A stretch of DNA of 64,000 nt, taken from Paenibacillus tengchongensis. GTDB taxonomy: Bacteria > Bacillota > Bacilli > Paenibacillales > Paenibacillaceae. Positions 52,118-62,400 of this stretch are shown in pieces (the first letter of the stretch is position 1; each line of letters opens with the position of its first letter). A program made the translations under genes and the position numbers. The notes beneath the pieces were generated by a model. It did not search any database and was not told where the DNA came from. It saw nothing but the letters and a program-made list of their open reading frames with translations. The stretch spans positions 1 through 64,000 of the forward strand of contig NZ_WACP01000018.1 in NCBI RefSeq assembly GCF_008973665.1, written 5' to 3'.

Positions 52118-52208
52118 GCTAAAACCCCTTTAAACCGCTAAATTAGTGTGCGGAAATCCACCTAATAGCATTGGAGTACCGGCAAGTATAACGACACGCA
52201 CTTAACAA

Positions 52209-52233
52209 GCCGCCGGAGCTCTCCCCCGGCGGC
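52209..52233 (-). terminator. Terminator of the galactan importer operon
   Basis: GCCGCCGG pairs with CCGGCGGC around a nine-base loop, ten bases past the stop of the binding-protein gene, followed by TTGTT on the minus strand. Confidence 0.75.
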
Positions 52234-52243
52234 TATCCTATGA

Positions 52244-53917
52244 CTATTCGGCTTTAAACTCCGCCCGCTGCTGCTCATAAATTTCGTAGAAATCGTCCCA
52301 GATCAGGACATTGTCCTTCTCCTTGCTCCACCATTCCTTGTACCACTCCACGATTTCCGCACCGCCGCCGGTTTCCCACTGCTTCTGGGCGTCGCTTGCT
52401 GCCTGCTCCATCGAATATTTGCTGCCGCTGATAATGGCTCTGGTATAAATATCATGGACAGCGGCTGTGACATTGCTGAATTTCACCTGTAGCTCCTTCG
52501 GCAGCTGCGGCATATGCTCGGAGTGGGTCAAGCCCTCACCCACCGGCAGGTCGGTCATATACGTATCGACCGCTTCCCGGAACAGGCGCAGCGCCTCCTT
52601 CTGGGCCGGAATCGCTTCATCGAACTGGGTTTCCGCGTATCCGTATTTGCCTTCCTCCAGACGGCTGTATACCATCGCGAAATCGCTGGCCCAGCTTACT
52701 TCATTCTTGTATTTCTCCTGGTCCAGAATGACCGGCTTGCCGTCCACCTCTAAGTTATAATGCTCGCCTTCGATGCCGTACCGGAAGGTGCGTCCGGTGT
52801 CCGGCTTGACCAGGAAATCAATGTACTCCATGATGGCTTCCGGATTCTTGGCCCGGGCGTTTACTACAGCGGTCATTTGGACCGGATTGTTCCAGACGGT
52901 TGTGAATTGTCCGGCGGACGTCTTGGGAAGAGGCATAATCTTCAGCTTGGCATCCGGTACATTCTTCATTAGCGTATCCAGCTCGCGGGAAGCGAAGCCC
53001 ATATAATCGTTCGTCATAAAAGCGTAGATGCCAATCTTGCCGTTCAGGAAATCCTGCTTCGATTTGGAGCCGTCTTTGTCGCTCAGGAAGTCTTTGTCTA
53101 CGACCCCGGCTTCGTACAGGGCCCGTTTGAACTCCGCTTCTTTCTTCAAGCTCTCGGGACCCACCTGAATTTCGCCGTTCTCATCCAGATTGACCCAGTT
53201 GGCGTTGAAGATATACCGGAACAGCCCGGCGTTATCGCCGAATTCAAAGCCGCCGATCCCGTAGGTATCGCCCACGCCGTTGCCGTCCGGGTCCTGCTCG
53301 GTGAAGGCTTTGGCGACCGCGAGGAATTCCTCCTCTGTGGCCGGAACTGCAAGGCCCAGCTTCTGCAGCCAGTCCTCGCGGATGAACACGCTCACCAGCG
53401 GGTACACCTCATTCATCCGGCCGAACTCATACAGCTTGCCGTCCGATTTGATCCCGGCCTGCTTCAGTTGAGGATATTTTTCCAGTAGCGCTTTATACTC
53501 CACACTGTGCTGCTCAATAAGATCATCCAGCGGCATCAGCTGCTTCTGGTCGAACATCTGGTTGCGGATGCTGGTGCCGAATTCGAAGATTACGTCCGGT
53601 GCGCTCCCTGATGCCAGGAGTACATTCAGCTTGGACTGCGACTCCCAGCGGGGGATGGCTACGAACTTGACATTGGCCGGACCGTTCTCGTTGATCCATT
53701 TGGTCCACATATTGTCTTCAATCGTCCCCATTCCATTCGGAACCGAGCCCCGGTCATAGATCGTCGAAGAGATGCTGCCCCGTTCCTTCGTTCCTGTATT
53801 GCCCGCATTGCCTGTGTTTCCCGCAGCCGGCTCGTTGTTACCCGAGCATCCCGCCAGCAGGCTGCCCCCTAAGCCGGCAATTAACATGAATTTCGGCAGT
53901 TTATGGATTAACCTCAT
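52244..53917 (-). CDS. Sugar-binding lipoprotein of the LplB/YtcP-type importer
   Basis: A 557-residue lipoprotein with lipobox LLAGC and a Gly/Asn/Thr spacer. The binding fold has SKLNVLLASGSAPDVIFEFG, GKLYEFGRMNEVYPLVSVFI and RTFRYGIEGEHYNLEVDGKP, typical of the large oligosaccharide-binding class. A DPDGNGVGDTYG loop (about residue 210) looks like a calcium site. It is the last gene of a run LplB-type, YtcP-type, binding protein, about 50 bases after the permease. Given the GH53 galactanase nearby, beta-1,4-galacto-oligosaccharides are the likely load (inference). Confidence 0.88.
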   Translation of the reverse strand: MRLIHKLPKFMLIAGLGGSLLAGCSGNNEPAAGNTGNAGNTGTKERGSISSTIYDRGSVPNGMGTIEDNMWTKWINENGPANVKFVAIPRWESQSKLNVLLASGSAPDVIFEFGTSIRNQMFDQKQLMPLDDLIEQHSVEYKALLEKYPQLKQAGIKSDGKLYEFGRMNEVYPLVSVFIREDWLQKLGLAVPATEEEFLAVAKAFTEQDPDGNGVGDTYGIGGFEFGDNAGLFRYIFNANWVNLDENGEIQVGPESLKKEAEFKRALYEAGVVDKDFLSDKDGSKSKQDFLNGKIGIYAFMTNDYMGFASRELDTLMKNVPDAKLKIMPLPKTSAGQFTTVWNNPVQMTAVVNARAKNPEAIMEYIDFLVKPDTGRTFRYGIEGEHYNLEVDGKPVILDQEKYKNEVSWASDFAMVYSRLEEGKYGYAETQFDEAIPAQKEALRLFREAVDTYMTDLPVGEGLTHSEHMPQLPKELQVKFSNVTAAVHDIYTRAIISGSKYSMEQAASDAQKQWETGGGAEIVEWYKEWWSKEKDNVLIWDDFYEIYEQQRAEFKAE

Positions 53918-53967
53918 TGATGAAACCCCTCTTTCGTGTAGTTTAAATATGGAGAACGTCCGGCCCG

Positions 53968-54837
53968 TTACCCTTTAATCGAACCGAGCATAACACCCTT
54001 TACGAAATACTTTTGCAGCAGCGGATACACCGCCAGGATCGGAACAATCATGACAATGACCGCGGCGGAACGGATCCCTTCCGGTGTCATGGTAGCCAGC
54101 ATGGTCGGGTCCGCGAAGTCCTGAATCATGGATGTGGATTTGATCATGTTCTGCACCAGAACGGTCATATTGTATTTCGCGGTATCGTTGATATAAATCA
54201 TGACGCTCATGAAGGAGTTCCAGTAACCGACTCCGTAAAAGAGGGCGAGCGTGGCCAGCATCGGCTTCGACAGCGGCAGAACAATCCGCAGCAGAATCCC
54301 CGTCTCCCCGCAGCCGTCGATCTTGGCCGCTTCATCCACCTCTCCAGGCAGCTGCTCGAAGGCGGAACGCATCAGCAGCATATTGTAGGTGCTGACGAGA
54401 CCGGGCAGCCACAAGGCGGCGTAGCTGTTCACAAGTCCGAGATTCTGCACCACCAGATAGGTTGGAATCAGCCCGCCGTTAAAGATCATTGTGAACACCA
54501 TCGCCAGGGTGAAGAAACGGCGGCTGTAAAATTGCCTTCTGGATAAGGGATAGGCCGCCAGGATGGTAACGAGCATACTCAGCGCCGTTCCGACTAAAGT
54601 AATCTGCACACTGTTCCAGAAGGAACGCATGATCGGTGTTCCTGTAAACAAGCTTTCGAAGGATGACAGGCTCAGCTCCACCGGCCACAGGGTGACCTTC
54701 CCACTGGCCACCGCATCCGCTCCGCTCAGCGATAAAGCGATTACGTTCAGGAGCGGTGTGATACAACTTAGCGCAATTATCGTCAACAATACATAGTTCA
54801 TCAGATAGAAAAGCTTCTCACTTTTGCTGTCCCGCAT
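53968..54837 (-). CDS. Carbohydrate ABC transporter permease (YtcP type)
   Basis: A 289-residue permease of the CUT1 family with six helices. The ATPase-contact loop is DEAAKIDGCGETGILLRIVLP and the end reads YFVKGVMLGSIKG, as in YtcP/LplC proteins. The ATG at 54837 has AAGGAGGAACACCC before it; a longer open frame upstream is not used. It begins 14 bases after the stop of the LplB-type gene. No ATPase is encoded nearby. Confidence 0.92.
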   Translation of the reverse strand: MRDSKSEKLFYLMNYVLLTIIALSCITPLLNVIALSLSGADAVASGKVTLWPVELSLSSFESLFTGTPIMRSFWNSVQITLVGTALSMLVTILAAYPLSRRQFYSRRFFTLAMVFTMIFNGGLIPTYLVVQNLGLVNSYAALWLPGLVSTYNMLLMRSAFEQLPGEVDEAAKIDGCGETGILLRIVLPLSKPMLATLALFYGVGYWNSFMSVMIYINDTAKYNMTVLVQNMIKSTSMIQDFADPTMLATMTPEGIRSAAVIVMIVPILAVYPLLQKYFVKGVMLGSIKG

Positions 54838-54850
54838 CGGGTGTTCCTCC

Positions 54851-55816
54851 TTACCAAAGACCTTGGTCAAATTTACGGGCGATCGTATTAGCTGTAAATA
54901 CCAGGATAAACGCCACCAGTGATTCAAATAATCCCATCGCCGTAGTCAGACTGAACTGCGCCCCCTGCAGGCCGATCCGGTAGATGTAGGTGCTGATGAC
55001 ATCGGCAATCTGGTTCACATTGGCATTCTGCAGCATGAACACCTGGTCAAAGCCGACCTCCATCACCCGGCCCATCGACAGAATGAGCAGCAGGATAATC
55101 GTCGGACGGATGCCGGGGAGGGTGATATGCCAGATTTGCCGCAGCTTGCCGGCCCCGTCCATTCCCGCTGCTTCATACAGGCTGGGGTCGATTGCAGACA
55201 GAGCGGCCAAGAAGATGATGGCATTGAAGCCCATGTCCTTCCAGATGCCCGATCCGACAAAGATGCTGACCCAGGACAGCTTCTCGTACATGAAGGGATA
55301 AGCTTCACCGGTAAGCTGTTCCACAATCCGGTTGACCAATCCGTTCTCCATGGCAAACGCCGTGCTTACCAGCATGGCAATAATGACCCACGACAAGAAA
55401 TGCGGCATGTACACTATGGTCTGGACGGTCCGTTTAAAGGCCATGTTGCGCACTTCATTGAGCATAATCGCCAGTATAATCGGAACCGGAAAGCCAACGG
55501 CCAGACTCAGCATACTGAGCATCAGGGTGTTGCGGATAATTTCCAGGGTCCGGGGGTCCTGAAACAGGACCTCAAAATAATGAAAGCCGACCCATGGGCT
55601 GTTAAATACCCCGTCGTAAAAGTTGTAATCCTTAAAGGCAATGACCAGCCCGCCAATGGGGGCGTACCGGAAAATCAGATAAAACAGGATGACCGGCGTG
55701 AACATCAGCAGCAAGGGGATGTTCGTTTTGAAGCGTTTCCATTTCGGCCCGCTGAATCTCCCCCCTGCTTCAGGACCGTTCGTCTGTGCAGCCGCAGCTG
55801 CCTTTGCAATCTCCAT
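54851..55816 (-). CDS. Carbohydrate ABC transporter permease (LplB type)
   Basis: A 321-residue permease. It opens with an Ala-rich tail and then KRFKTNIPLLLMFTPVILFY and the family words YAPIGGLVIAFKDYNF and WVGFHYFEVLF. The contact loop is EAAGMDGAGKLRQIWHITLP. ATG at 55816 follows AAAGGAG. It is the first gene of the importer and forms the channel with the YtcP-type subunit. The two-component pair upstream (about 210 bases away, with a terminator between) is its probable regulator. Confidence 0.92.
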   Translation of the reverse strand: MEIAKAAAAAQTNGPEAGGRFSGPKWKRFKTNIPLLLMFTPVILFYLIFRYAPIGGLVIAFKDYNFYDGVFNSPWVGFHYFEVLFQDPRTLEIIRNTLMLSMLSLAVGFPVPIILAIMLNEVRNMAFKRTVQTIVYMPHFLSWVIIAMLVSTAFAMENGLVNRIVEQLTGEAYPFMYEKLSWVSIFVGSGIWKDMGFNAIIFLAALSAIDPSLYEAAGMDGAGKLRQIWHITLPGIRPTIILLLILSMGRVMEVGFDQVFMLQNANVNQIADVISTYIYRIGLQGAQFSLTTAMGLFESLVAFILVFTANTIARKFDQGLW

Positions 55817-55935
55817 CACGTACTCCTTTCCCATCGCACTCTCTTTGTTTATTGCTTATACATTGATTGTACCGGGTGCGCCCGGCTGGAACTTTTAATT
55901 TCCTACGATGTTTTTTTGAAATTCTACACATTAAA

Positions 55936-55966
55936 GAGCCGCCCGGCGTGCAAGGCCGGGCGGCTC
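55936..55966 (-). terminator. Terminator of the two-component operon
   Basis: GAGCCGCCCGG and CCGGGCGGCTC form an 11-bp stem, followed by TTTAATG on the minus strand. It separates the regulator gene from the importer genes. Confidence 0.8.
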
Positions 55967-56024
55967 CAGGAGCCTGTTATGGAACTGTGTCTGCTGGCGT
56001 CGCGTTCCGGCAGTCTGGTGGTCT

Positions 56025-57536
56025 CTACTCTCGCCGGTCCAGCGCCCGCTTGCGGAATTCGCGCGGCGACTCCCCGGTGAGCTGCTTGAAGACAACGGTG
56101 AAATAACTGGAATTATCGAAGCCGACCTGCCCGGCAATATCCGTCATCCGCAGGCGGCTGCGCTGCAGCAGCAGCTTGGCTTCCTCGATCCGCAGCTGGG
56201 CGACATAATTCGTAAGGCCGGTGCCGATCTCTTTTTTGAACAGGTTGCTGAGATAATTGGGCGTGACATGTACATGCGCAGCGACGGTCTGCAGCGAACA
56301 GTCCTCCTGATAATGCTCTTCAATGTATTGCTTGGCCTGCAGCACGGCGTTGTCCTGCTGCCGGTTCAGCCAGTCGCCGAATATGCCCGTAAACTCTGAG
56401 CATTTCTCCCTGGCCCAGGACACCAGCTCCTGCACCGACTGAAACTTCAGAATCAGGGAAGGGCTTAATTCTTCGCCCGCTACAGCTGCTTTGAGATGTT
56501 TGAAATCGGTCAGCAGAATACTGGAGAACACGGTAATCAGGGTATAAATTCTTGATTTGCAGGTCTGCAGTCCGGTGGAAGCCGCCTCGTTCACATAATT
56601 CTCCAGCCTGCGTTCCGCCGCCGGCAGATCGCTGGTCACAAGCAGCGCCAGCAGCTCCTCCTTCAGCAGCGCGAAACCGTCGATCGTTGCCGTCTCCGCC
56701 ATTCTGCCGTTTCCTTCACCCGAATGATCCCCGTACTGCCGGGCGAGATCGGCAAACCGCTGCACCGCTCCCAGCTCCAGCCAGCTTGAATTCAGCTCAA
56801 TGTAGCGGCGTAAAGCCTCCTGGACATCTATGCGGTATGTCTTCGCGCTGGAGCCGGGCTTCAGCAGGAAAGCAAAAGCTTCCTTGCGCAACGGAAAATA
56901 AAGCCCTTCTACGGCATGCCTCTGCAGCAGCTCCTGCAAAATATTCGTTGCGGCATAATGCAGAAGGCCGATGTCGCCCGGAGTATAGGGTTTGCCGGGC
57001 AGCTCATAGCCATGAACCTGCAGGATACAGAAATCGGCTCCCTGCCATTGCCGTTCCCAATTCTCCCGGAGAGACCGTTCGCAGGGCAGCCCGAATAACG
57101 CCGCCCGGAACAGCCCGGTCTGCTCTTCCTGCCTGGCGACCCGGCGTTTCAGCTGCTTCAGCCGCAGCTCCTCATAGGCTTTACGGAAGACACGGTAAGC
57201 TTCATCCAGCGAGAACGGCTTCAGCAGAAATTCCACCGCTCCATAGCGCAGCGCGCGCTGGGCATACTCGAATTCCCGGTAACCGGTCAGAATAATCACC
57301 CTGATGTCCGGATGATGGCGGGACAGCCATTCCATGAACTGCAGCCCGTCCATTACCGGCATATTGATATCCGTTATGATTAAGTCCGGCTTGTACATGG
57401 CAACCGCCTGCATGGCTTCTTCCCCGTCAGAGGCTTCGCCGACCACTTCCCAGCCCAGCTGGTTGCCGGTAATTAATTGCACCAGTCCCTCCCGGAACCA
57501 GATCTCATCGTCTACGACAAGCAATTTCCCAATCAC
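56025..57536 (-). CDS. YesN-type AraC response regulator
   Basis: A 503-residue regulator. The receiver has VVDDEIWFREGL, the acceptor aspartate in DLIITDINMPVMDG and the lysine in VEFLLKPFSLDEA. The C-terminal AraC domain shows QYIEEHYQEDCSLQTVAAHV, VTPNYLSNLFKKEIGTGL and MTDIAGQVGFDNSSYFTVVF followed by TGESPREFRKR. The GTG start overlaps the kinase stop by four bases, so translation is coupled. It most likely activates the importer downstream and perhaps the galactanase gene upstream. Confidence 0.92.
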   Translation of the reverse strand: MIGKLLVVDDEIWFREGLVQLITGNQLGWEVVGEASDGEEAMQAVAMYKPDLIITDINMPVMDGLQFMEWLSRHHPDIRVIILTGYREFEYAQRALRYGAVEFLLKPFSLDEAYRVFRKAYEELRLKQLKRRVARQEEQTGLFRAALFGLPCERSLRENWERQWQGADFCILQVHGYELPGKPYTPGDIGLLHYAATNILQELLQRHAVEGLYFPLRKEAFAFLLKPGSSAKTYRIDVQEALRRYIELNSSWLELGAVQRFADLARQYGDHSGEGNGRMAETATIDGFALLKEELLALLVTSDLPAAERRLENYVNEAASTGLQTCKSRIYTLITVFSSILLTDFKHLKAAVAGEELSPSLILKFQSVQELVSWAREKCSEFTGIFGDWLNRQQDNAVLQAKQYIEEHYQEDCSLQTVAAHVHVTPNYLSNLFKKEIGTGLTNYVAQLRIEEAKLLLQRSRLRMTDIAGQVGFDNSSYFTVVFKQLTGESPREFRKRALDRRE

Positions 57537-59347
57537 GTCTCTTCACTCTCCTGCAGCCGGTAGGGCAATTTCATGCGCACCAGCGTTCCTTCGCCGGACA
57601 CCGACTCAAATTCAACGCCATAGGGAGGCCCGTAGGCCAGCTCAATCCGCCGGATCACGCTTCCTGTCCCGATCCGCTTCCGTTTATCGTGTATATGCTC
57701 CGGGGGCGGATGCAGAATACTTTCAACCGTGTCCGGGGCCATCCCGCTGCCGTTGTCGCTGATTTCCAGAACAAGCAGCGGATCGGCGACTTCCCCGGCA
57801 GGCTGGAGGCGGCCGCTAATCAGGAGGCGGCGGTCCGTCTTTTTATTGCGGAAGCCGTGAACGAACGCATTCTCCACAATGGGCTGCAGCAGCAGCCGGA
57901 ACATACGGCAATCCAGCAGCTCCTCCGGTACCGTAATCTCAGCGGTGAGCGAATCCGGGGACCGCTCCTTCTGGATGTCCAGATAGTTGTTGATCTGCCG
58001 GAGCTCATCCCGCAGCGTCGTCATTTGCTGGACCGGCTCCAGGGTATACTGCAGCATTTCCGACAGGCTGTTAATCAGGCGGGCCGACCGCTCATCACCG
58101 AGCCTGTAGAACTTCCAGAAGAACATGCCCAGCGTATTATACAGAAAATGAGGATTGAGCTGAGCCTGGATCGCCTTCAGCTCCGCTTCTTTCTCGTTCA
58201 GCTTGCGTTCATAGATTTCATAGATCAGATTCTCGATATGGGCGGTCATATTGTTGAAGCTCTCGCCCAAATACCCGAGCTCATCCCGGCTGCGGATTTC
58301 TATCCGCGTATCGAATCTGCCCTCCCGCACATGCCTCATACCCCGCACCAGACTGCCCATCGGACGCAGCAGCATGCGGCTGATCACCGTAATAATGATG
58401 CAGAGGCTGACCAGACTGGCCAGGGCCGAAGCCACCGCCACCTGCAGAATCACCCGGCTGCCGCTTTGAATCTGTGCCAGGGATACCCGGCTCACCAGCG
58501 TAAATCCGACCTTCTCGGACTCCTGCCGGGTGTACATGTAGGACACGCCATGCTCTTTACGCACCATGTTGCCCGCTGCCGGCATTCCGGCCAGAACGGG
58601 CGTCTCCGGGTTGTCCGTGCCATTCAGTGTGTAGACCAGCCGGCCTTCTCCATCGAATAAGTAAGCTTCAGTATCCTCATGGATGCGCAGATCCTTCATA
58701 TGGGATTCAAACAGCGAATTGTTGAACAGGATCAGCATGATCCCGTAGGTATCCAGCTCCAGCGTACGCATCAGCCGGCCGGCCAGCACCACATTGGCGT
58801 TGGCGGTATTCGCCGGCAGGAAATCGCTTTCAACAGCGCGGCTCCAGACGTACTCTCCGCCGGTCGGCGCAAGTCTTGTCATCATATCGTCCATAAATGA
58901 GTCTGTAAAATTATTGAACCGGCCGGAGAACGAACCCAGGTTCAGAATATTCCCTTTCAGGTCATAAATACGGATCCCCATAATCTCCGGCGCGTCCAGA
59001 CGGACCTGATAGATCTCCTTGTCGAGCAGCTGTTCAAGCTTCATCCGTTCATAAGAGCCGGAGCCTTCACTCTGCTCCATGACCGCCTGGCTGACCGACG
59101 GATTCAGCGTGATATAATCGGTCACCCGGTACATATCATTGACCCGCGAATCCAGTTGGGCCAGAATTTGCTCTGTGGTCATATAATATTGGCGGCTGAC
59201 CTCTTCGTTGAACAGCGACAGATGGATGCGGTACGTAATGATGCCTGTAATGCTGGAAATCAGAATATTGGCGGCCGATAGGGCAATAATCAGCTTGGTG
59301 CTGAATTTGAAGCTTCTCCCAAACGCCCGCCGCCTGTTATTCGCCAT
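57533..59347 (-). CDS. YesM-type sensor histidine kinase
   Basis: A 604-residue membrane kinase. Helices near 18-40 and 305-325 bracket an extracytoplasmic sensing domain. HAMP follows (LLRPMGSLVRGMRHVREGRF). The His_kinase domain has IQAQLNPHFLYNTLGMFFWK with the acceptor histidine, then LLLQPIVENAFVHGFRNKK and SDNGSGMAPD of the ATPase. Such kinases usually sense an extracellular sugar or the loaded binding protein. The gene is followed by and overlaps its response regulator gene. The ligand is probably a galactan fragment (inference from neighbours). Confidence 0.92.
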   Translation of the reverse strand: MANNRRRAFGRSFKFSTKLIIALSAANILISSITGIITYRIHLSLFNEEVSRQYYMTTEQILAQLDSRVNDMYRVTDYITLNPSVSQAVMEQSEGSGSYERMKLEQLLDKEIYQVRLDAPEIMGIRIYDLKGNILNLGSFSGRFNNFTDSFMDDMMTRLAPTGGEYVWSRAVESDFLPANTANANVVLAGRLMRTLELDTYGIMLILFNNSLFESHMKDLRIHEDTEAYLFDGEGRLVYTLNGTDNPETPVLAGMPAAGNMVRKEHGVSYMYTRQESEKVGFTLVSRVSLAQIQSGSRVILQVAVASALASLVSLCIIITVISRMLLRPMGSLVRGMRHVREGRFDTRIEIRSRDELGYLGESFNNMTAHIENLIYEIYERKLNEKEAELKAIQAQLNPHFLYNTLGMFFWKFYRLGDERSARLINSLSEMLQYTLEPVQQMTTLRDELRQINNYLDIQKERSPDSLTAEITVPEELLDCRMFRLLLQPIVENAFVHGFRNKKTDRRLLISGRLQPAGEVADPLLVLEISDNGSGMAPDTVESILHPPPEHIHDKRKRIGTGSVIRRIELAYGPPYGVEFESVSGEGTLVRMKLPYRLQESEET

Positions 59348-59444
59348 GGCTCACCTCCGGCTCAAACCACTCTATGGTCTTCCAAGATTCATCTATACAT
59401 TGTATGGCTTATCCCTTGAAAGTCAATATTCTCCTGCGGCAAAA

Positions 59445-59466
59445 GCGCCGGAAATGCTTCCGGCGC
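59445..59466 (-). terminator. Terminator of the GH53 gene
   Basis: GCGCCGGAA and TTCCGGCGC form a 9-bp stem with a four-base loop, 28 bases past the stop, followed by TTTTGC on the minus strand. Confidence 0.75.
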
Positions 59467-59493
59467 CTTCTCACATTGAGCTTATCTCTTACC

Positions 59494-62400
59494 TTACTTG
59501 ATAGCGTTGTATACCATTTGCGCAGCCTGTGCCCGGGTAGCATGGGCCTGAGGGTCCAGACGGTTATTGTCTCCCGCAATGAGGCCTGTTTCCACCAAAG
59601 CCTTCATCGCCTCCTGGGCATAGACGGATACAGCGGCTGCATCCGCAAAGCTGTCATAGCTCTTTACACTTTCCCCGCCGGGCAGTTCTCCCAGCTGCTT
59701 CAGAATGTTATAGAGCATAACGGACATATCCTGGCGGCTGATGACAGCCTCCGGCTTAAATTGATTGTCACCGGTACCGGACACCAATCCCAATTTACGT
59801 GCAGTGCCCACATAGCCGGAATAGTATCTGTTTCCGGCATCGGCGAAATTACCGGTGATGGAGGCATCCGTTTCGATTCCGTAAGCGTTCATGACCATCA
59901 TCAGGAAGTCTGCCCGCGTCACCTTGCTCTCCGGTGCAAATTCATTTCCGCCTACACCGTTGGCAATCCCACGTGCCGCCAGATAAGCAACCGCATCGTT
60001 AGACCAATGCCCGGAGCTGACATCACTAAATTTCACTTCGTTATAACCTGCCGCATAACGGGACAGATGACGGGTCTGAAGGTTTACCGTACCCGAAGCA
60101 GCATCGTAACCTCCCCTGACAGCCTTCAAGCTGCCAGCCTGGTCGATATAATAGGCAACAATGGCGTTCATCTGTGCACCCGGCTTAGGAACATACGGCA
60201 GGCTGATCTGGATTGTCCCGCCGTTAAATTGAGTCATTTCAGCGGTACCTGCCTTAACCGAAACGTCAATTACAGGCCCGTCCCCGATGCTGCTGCGGAC
60301 CGTCTCCGGGAAGCCGGAGACGGCAAGCTTCGTTATACTGAACTCGCTATCCGCTGCCGCACTGTTCATAGCTGCTACCGATTGATGATCAAATGTGACT
60401 GAGGCAATGCCTGTGTCCACCCTTAAATCGGCTAATGTGCCATCTGTCAGCAGCTTGAGAGCTTCCTTCGGAACAGACAAATGGATAGCCTGTTCATTGG
60501 CTGCGGCCTCCAGCTTGAGTTCAATAACTGTCTTCTGTCCGGCTGCTTCTGAAGCTTTAGCCTTTTCGATCAATCCGCTGATGACAGCCGTATCCAGCTT
60601 AGCCGTGGATACACCAGTTGCGGCATCGGTTGTCGCCTTGACCGGCACGCTATAGACTGCGGTGTTACCGATAACGGTAACGGCTGGCTCAGCCGATACA
60701 GCACCGCTGCCTCCGGCAGCGTTCCCGGAAGAAGGATTGCCTGTTTCTCCGCTGGTTGGCGGAACCTGCGTCTCCGGCTGTGGCTCTGGCTGCGGCTCTG
60801 GCTGTGGCTGCGGCTCTGGCTGCGGCTGCGGCTCTGGCTGCGGCTCTGGCTGTGGCTGCGGCTCTGGCTGCGGCTGCGGCTCTGGCTGCGGCTCTGGCTG
60901 TGGCTGCGGCTCTGGCTGCGGCTCTGGCTGCGGCTGCGGCTCTGGCTGCGGCTGCGGCTCTGGAGCGTCGCCGGTCTTCACCAGCACGAAGTCGTCATAA
61001 GAGCCCCAGTTCTTGGCTTTGGCATCCAGGGCTACCCCTATCTTCAGCTTGCCGTCTGTCACCTTAATCTCTTCAATCGATGCCTGGTTCCACACATTCC
61101 AGCCCTTATTCGCAAAGCTGGCGGTTAACGGTGTCTGCTCACCGGCAACAGCGAACAGCTCGTTCTGCACTTCATCACCGGCGCCTTGCGACCAGGCCGT
61201 CAACGTATACGTTCCATTCGCCAGGCCGGTAAGCTCCTGGTAGGCCTCAAAGGTATAGGCTGTCTCCTTCCAGAAGCCAAGCGATTTGGTTCCGGTGTAA
61301 GCGGAGCCCTCAGTCAACGGCGTAGCGTCAGGAAGGGTCCATCCTTCCGGCGTACCGTCTTCCTTGACATTCTCAAAGCTTGAGTTGATTACAGGATTCG
61401 AATCCACCGTAAAGTGAACCGTATACGTTCTTGTCCCGTCGCCCGTTACAACTACCTTGGCGGCGCCAGGCAATGCAGCCGCCTGAGTAATCTCTGCGGT
61501 TCCTCCCACCTCGGTCGCCGCCGCTATTACCGGCAGTGTATCCGTACCATAAGGCAGAACTACATGATACTCCTGAATCTTCGGATCGAAGCCGGAAACC
61601 GTGACGCCATTGACCGTTAAATCTGTCAGCTGGGTATTGTCTATTTTTTTCAGCTCGAAGTGGTCCAGATTACCCCACTCTCCATCGGCCAGCTTATAAC
61701 GGGCGCCTACGGTCAGCGTTCCATCCGTGACTTCGATATTATGGATCGTCGGGTTGCTCCATTCTCTCCAGCCGGTATTGGTGAAGCTCTGTGCCGCATC
61801 TCCGGCGAAGATCTCCGATACTTCTTCACCGCCGCCGCCGGATACCCAGGCCGACAAGGAATAGGTTCCGCTTTCCAGCCCCGTGACGGTCTGGGCTACC
61901 GTGAATTCGGCAGGAGACGGACTGTAATAGTGCAGTGCCGACGATCCGGAGTACACGTCATTTTCGATCGTGACCGCGCTTTCATCTCCTGTCAGGGTCC
62001 ACGAATTCAATCCGTCCTCAAACCCGGGGTTATGGATCAGATTGGAGCTGGGGATAACGGTTACTTCGCTCACCGCCTTAAACCCGCCGTCATAGGTTAC
62101 CGCCGTAACTGTCGCCGTACCGGCTGAAATCCCGGAAATCGTTCCCTTGTAAAGGTCCACTTTGACCACATCCGGATTGGAGCTGGTAAATTTCACTCCC
62201 TTGTAGGTTGCATTCGCGGGACTGAAGACAGCGGTCAGTTGATCATTCCCGCCTACTTCAACCGTCGTCTGCAGCTTGTCCAGCGTTACCGATTCCACCG
62301 GATAGCGGTTGATTTCTTCCGCACCGTCCATAAAGGCATCCATGGCAATGGTCGGACTGCCATCCCGGTTCCAGGCGGATAACGGGTAGTCGAACATAAT

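Noticed and set aside
55729-55743. A cre-like word (TTGAAGCGTTTCC) near the start of the LplB-type gene
   Set aside because: It falls within codons for a basic KRFKT stretch conserved in the family, so the match is most likely incidental.
60662-61000. Gly-Cys-rich open frame and CRISPR-like periodicity
   Set aside because: It is the complement of the PQPE linker code. There are no spacers of unique sequence, so it is a coding tandem repeat.
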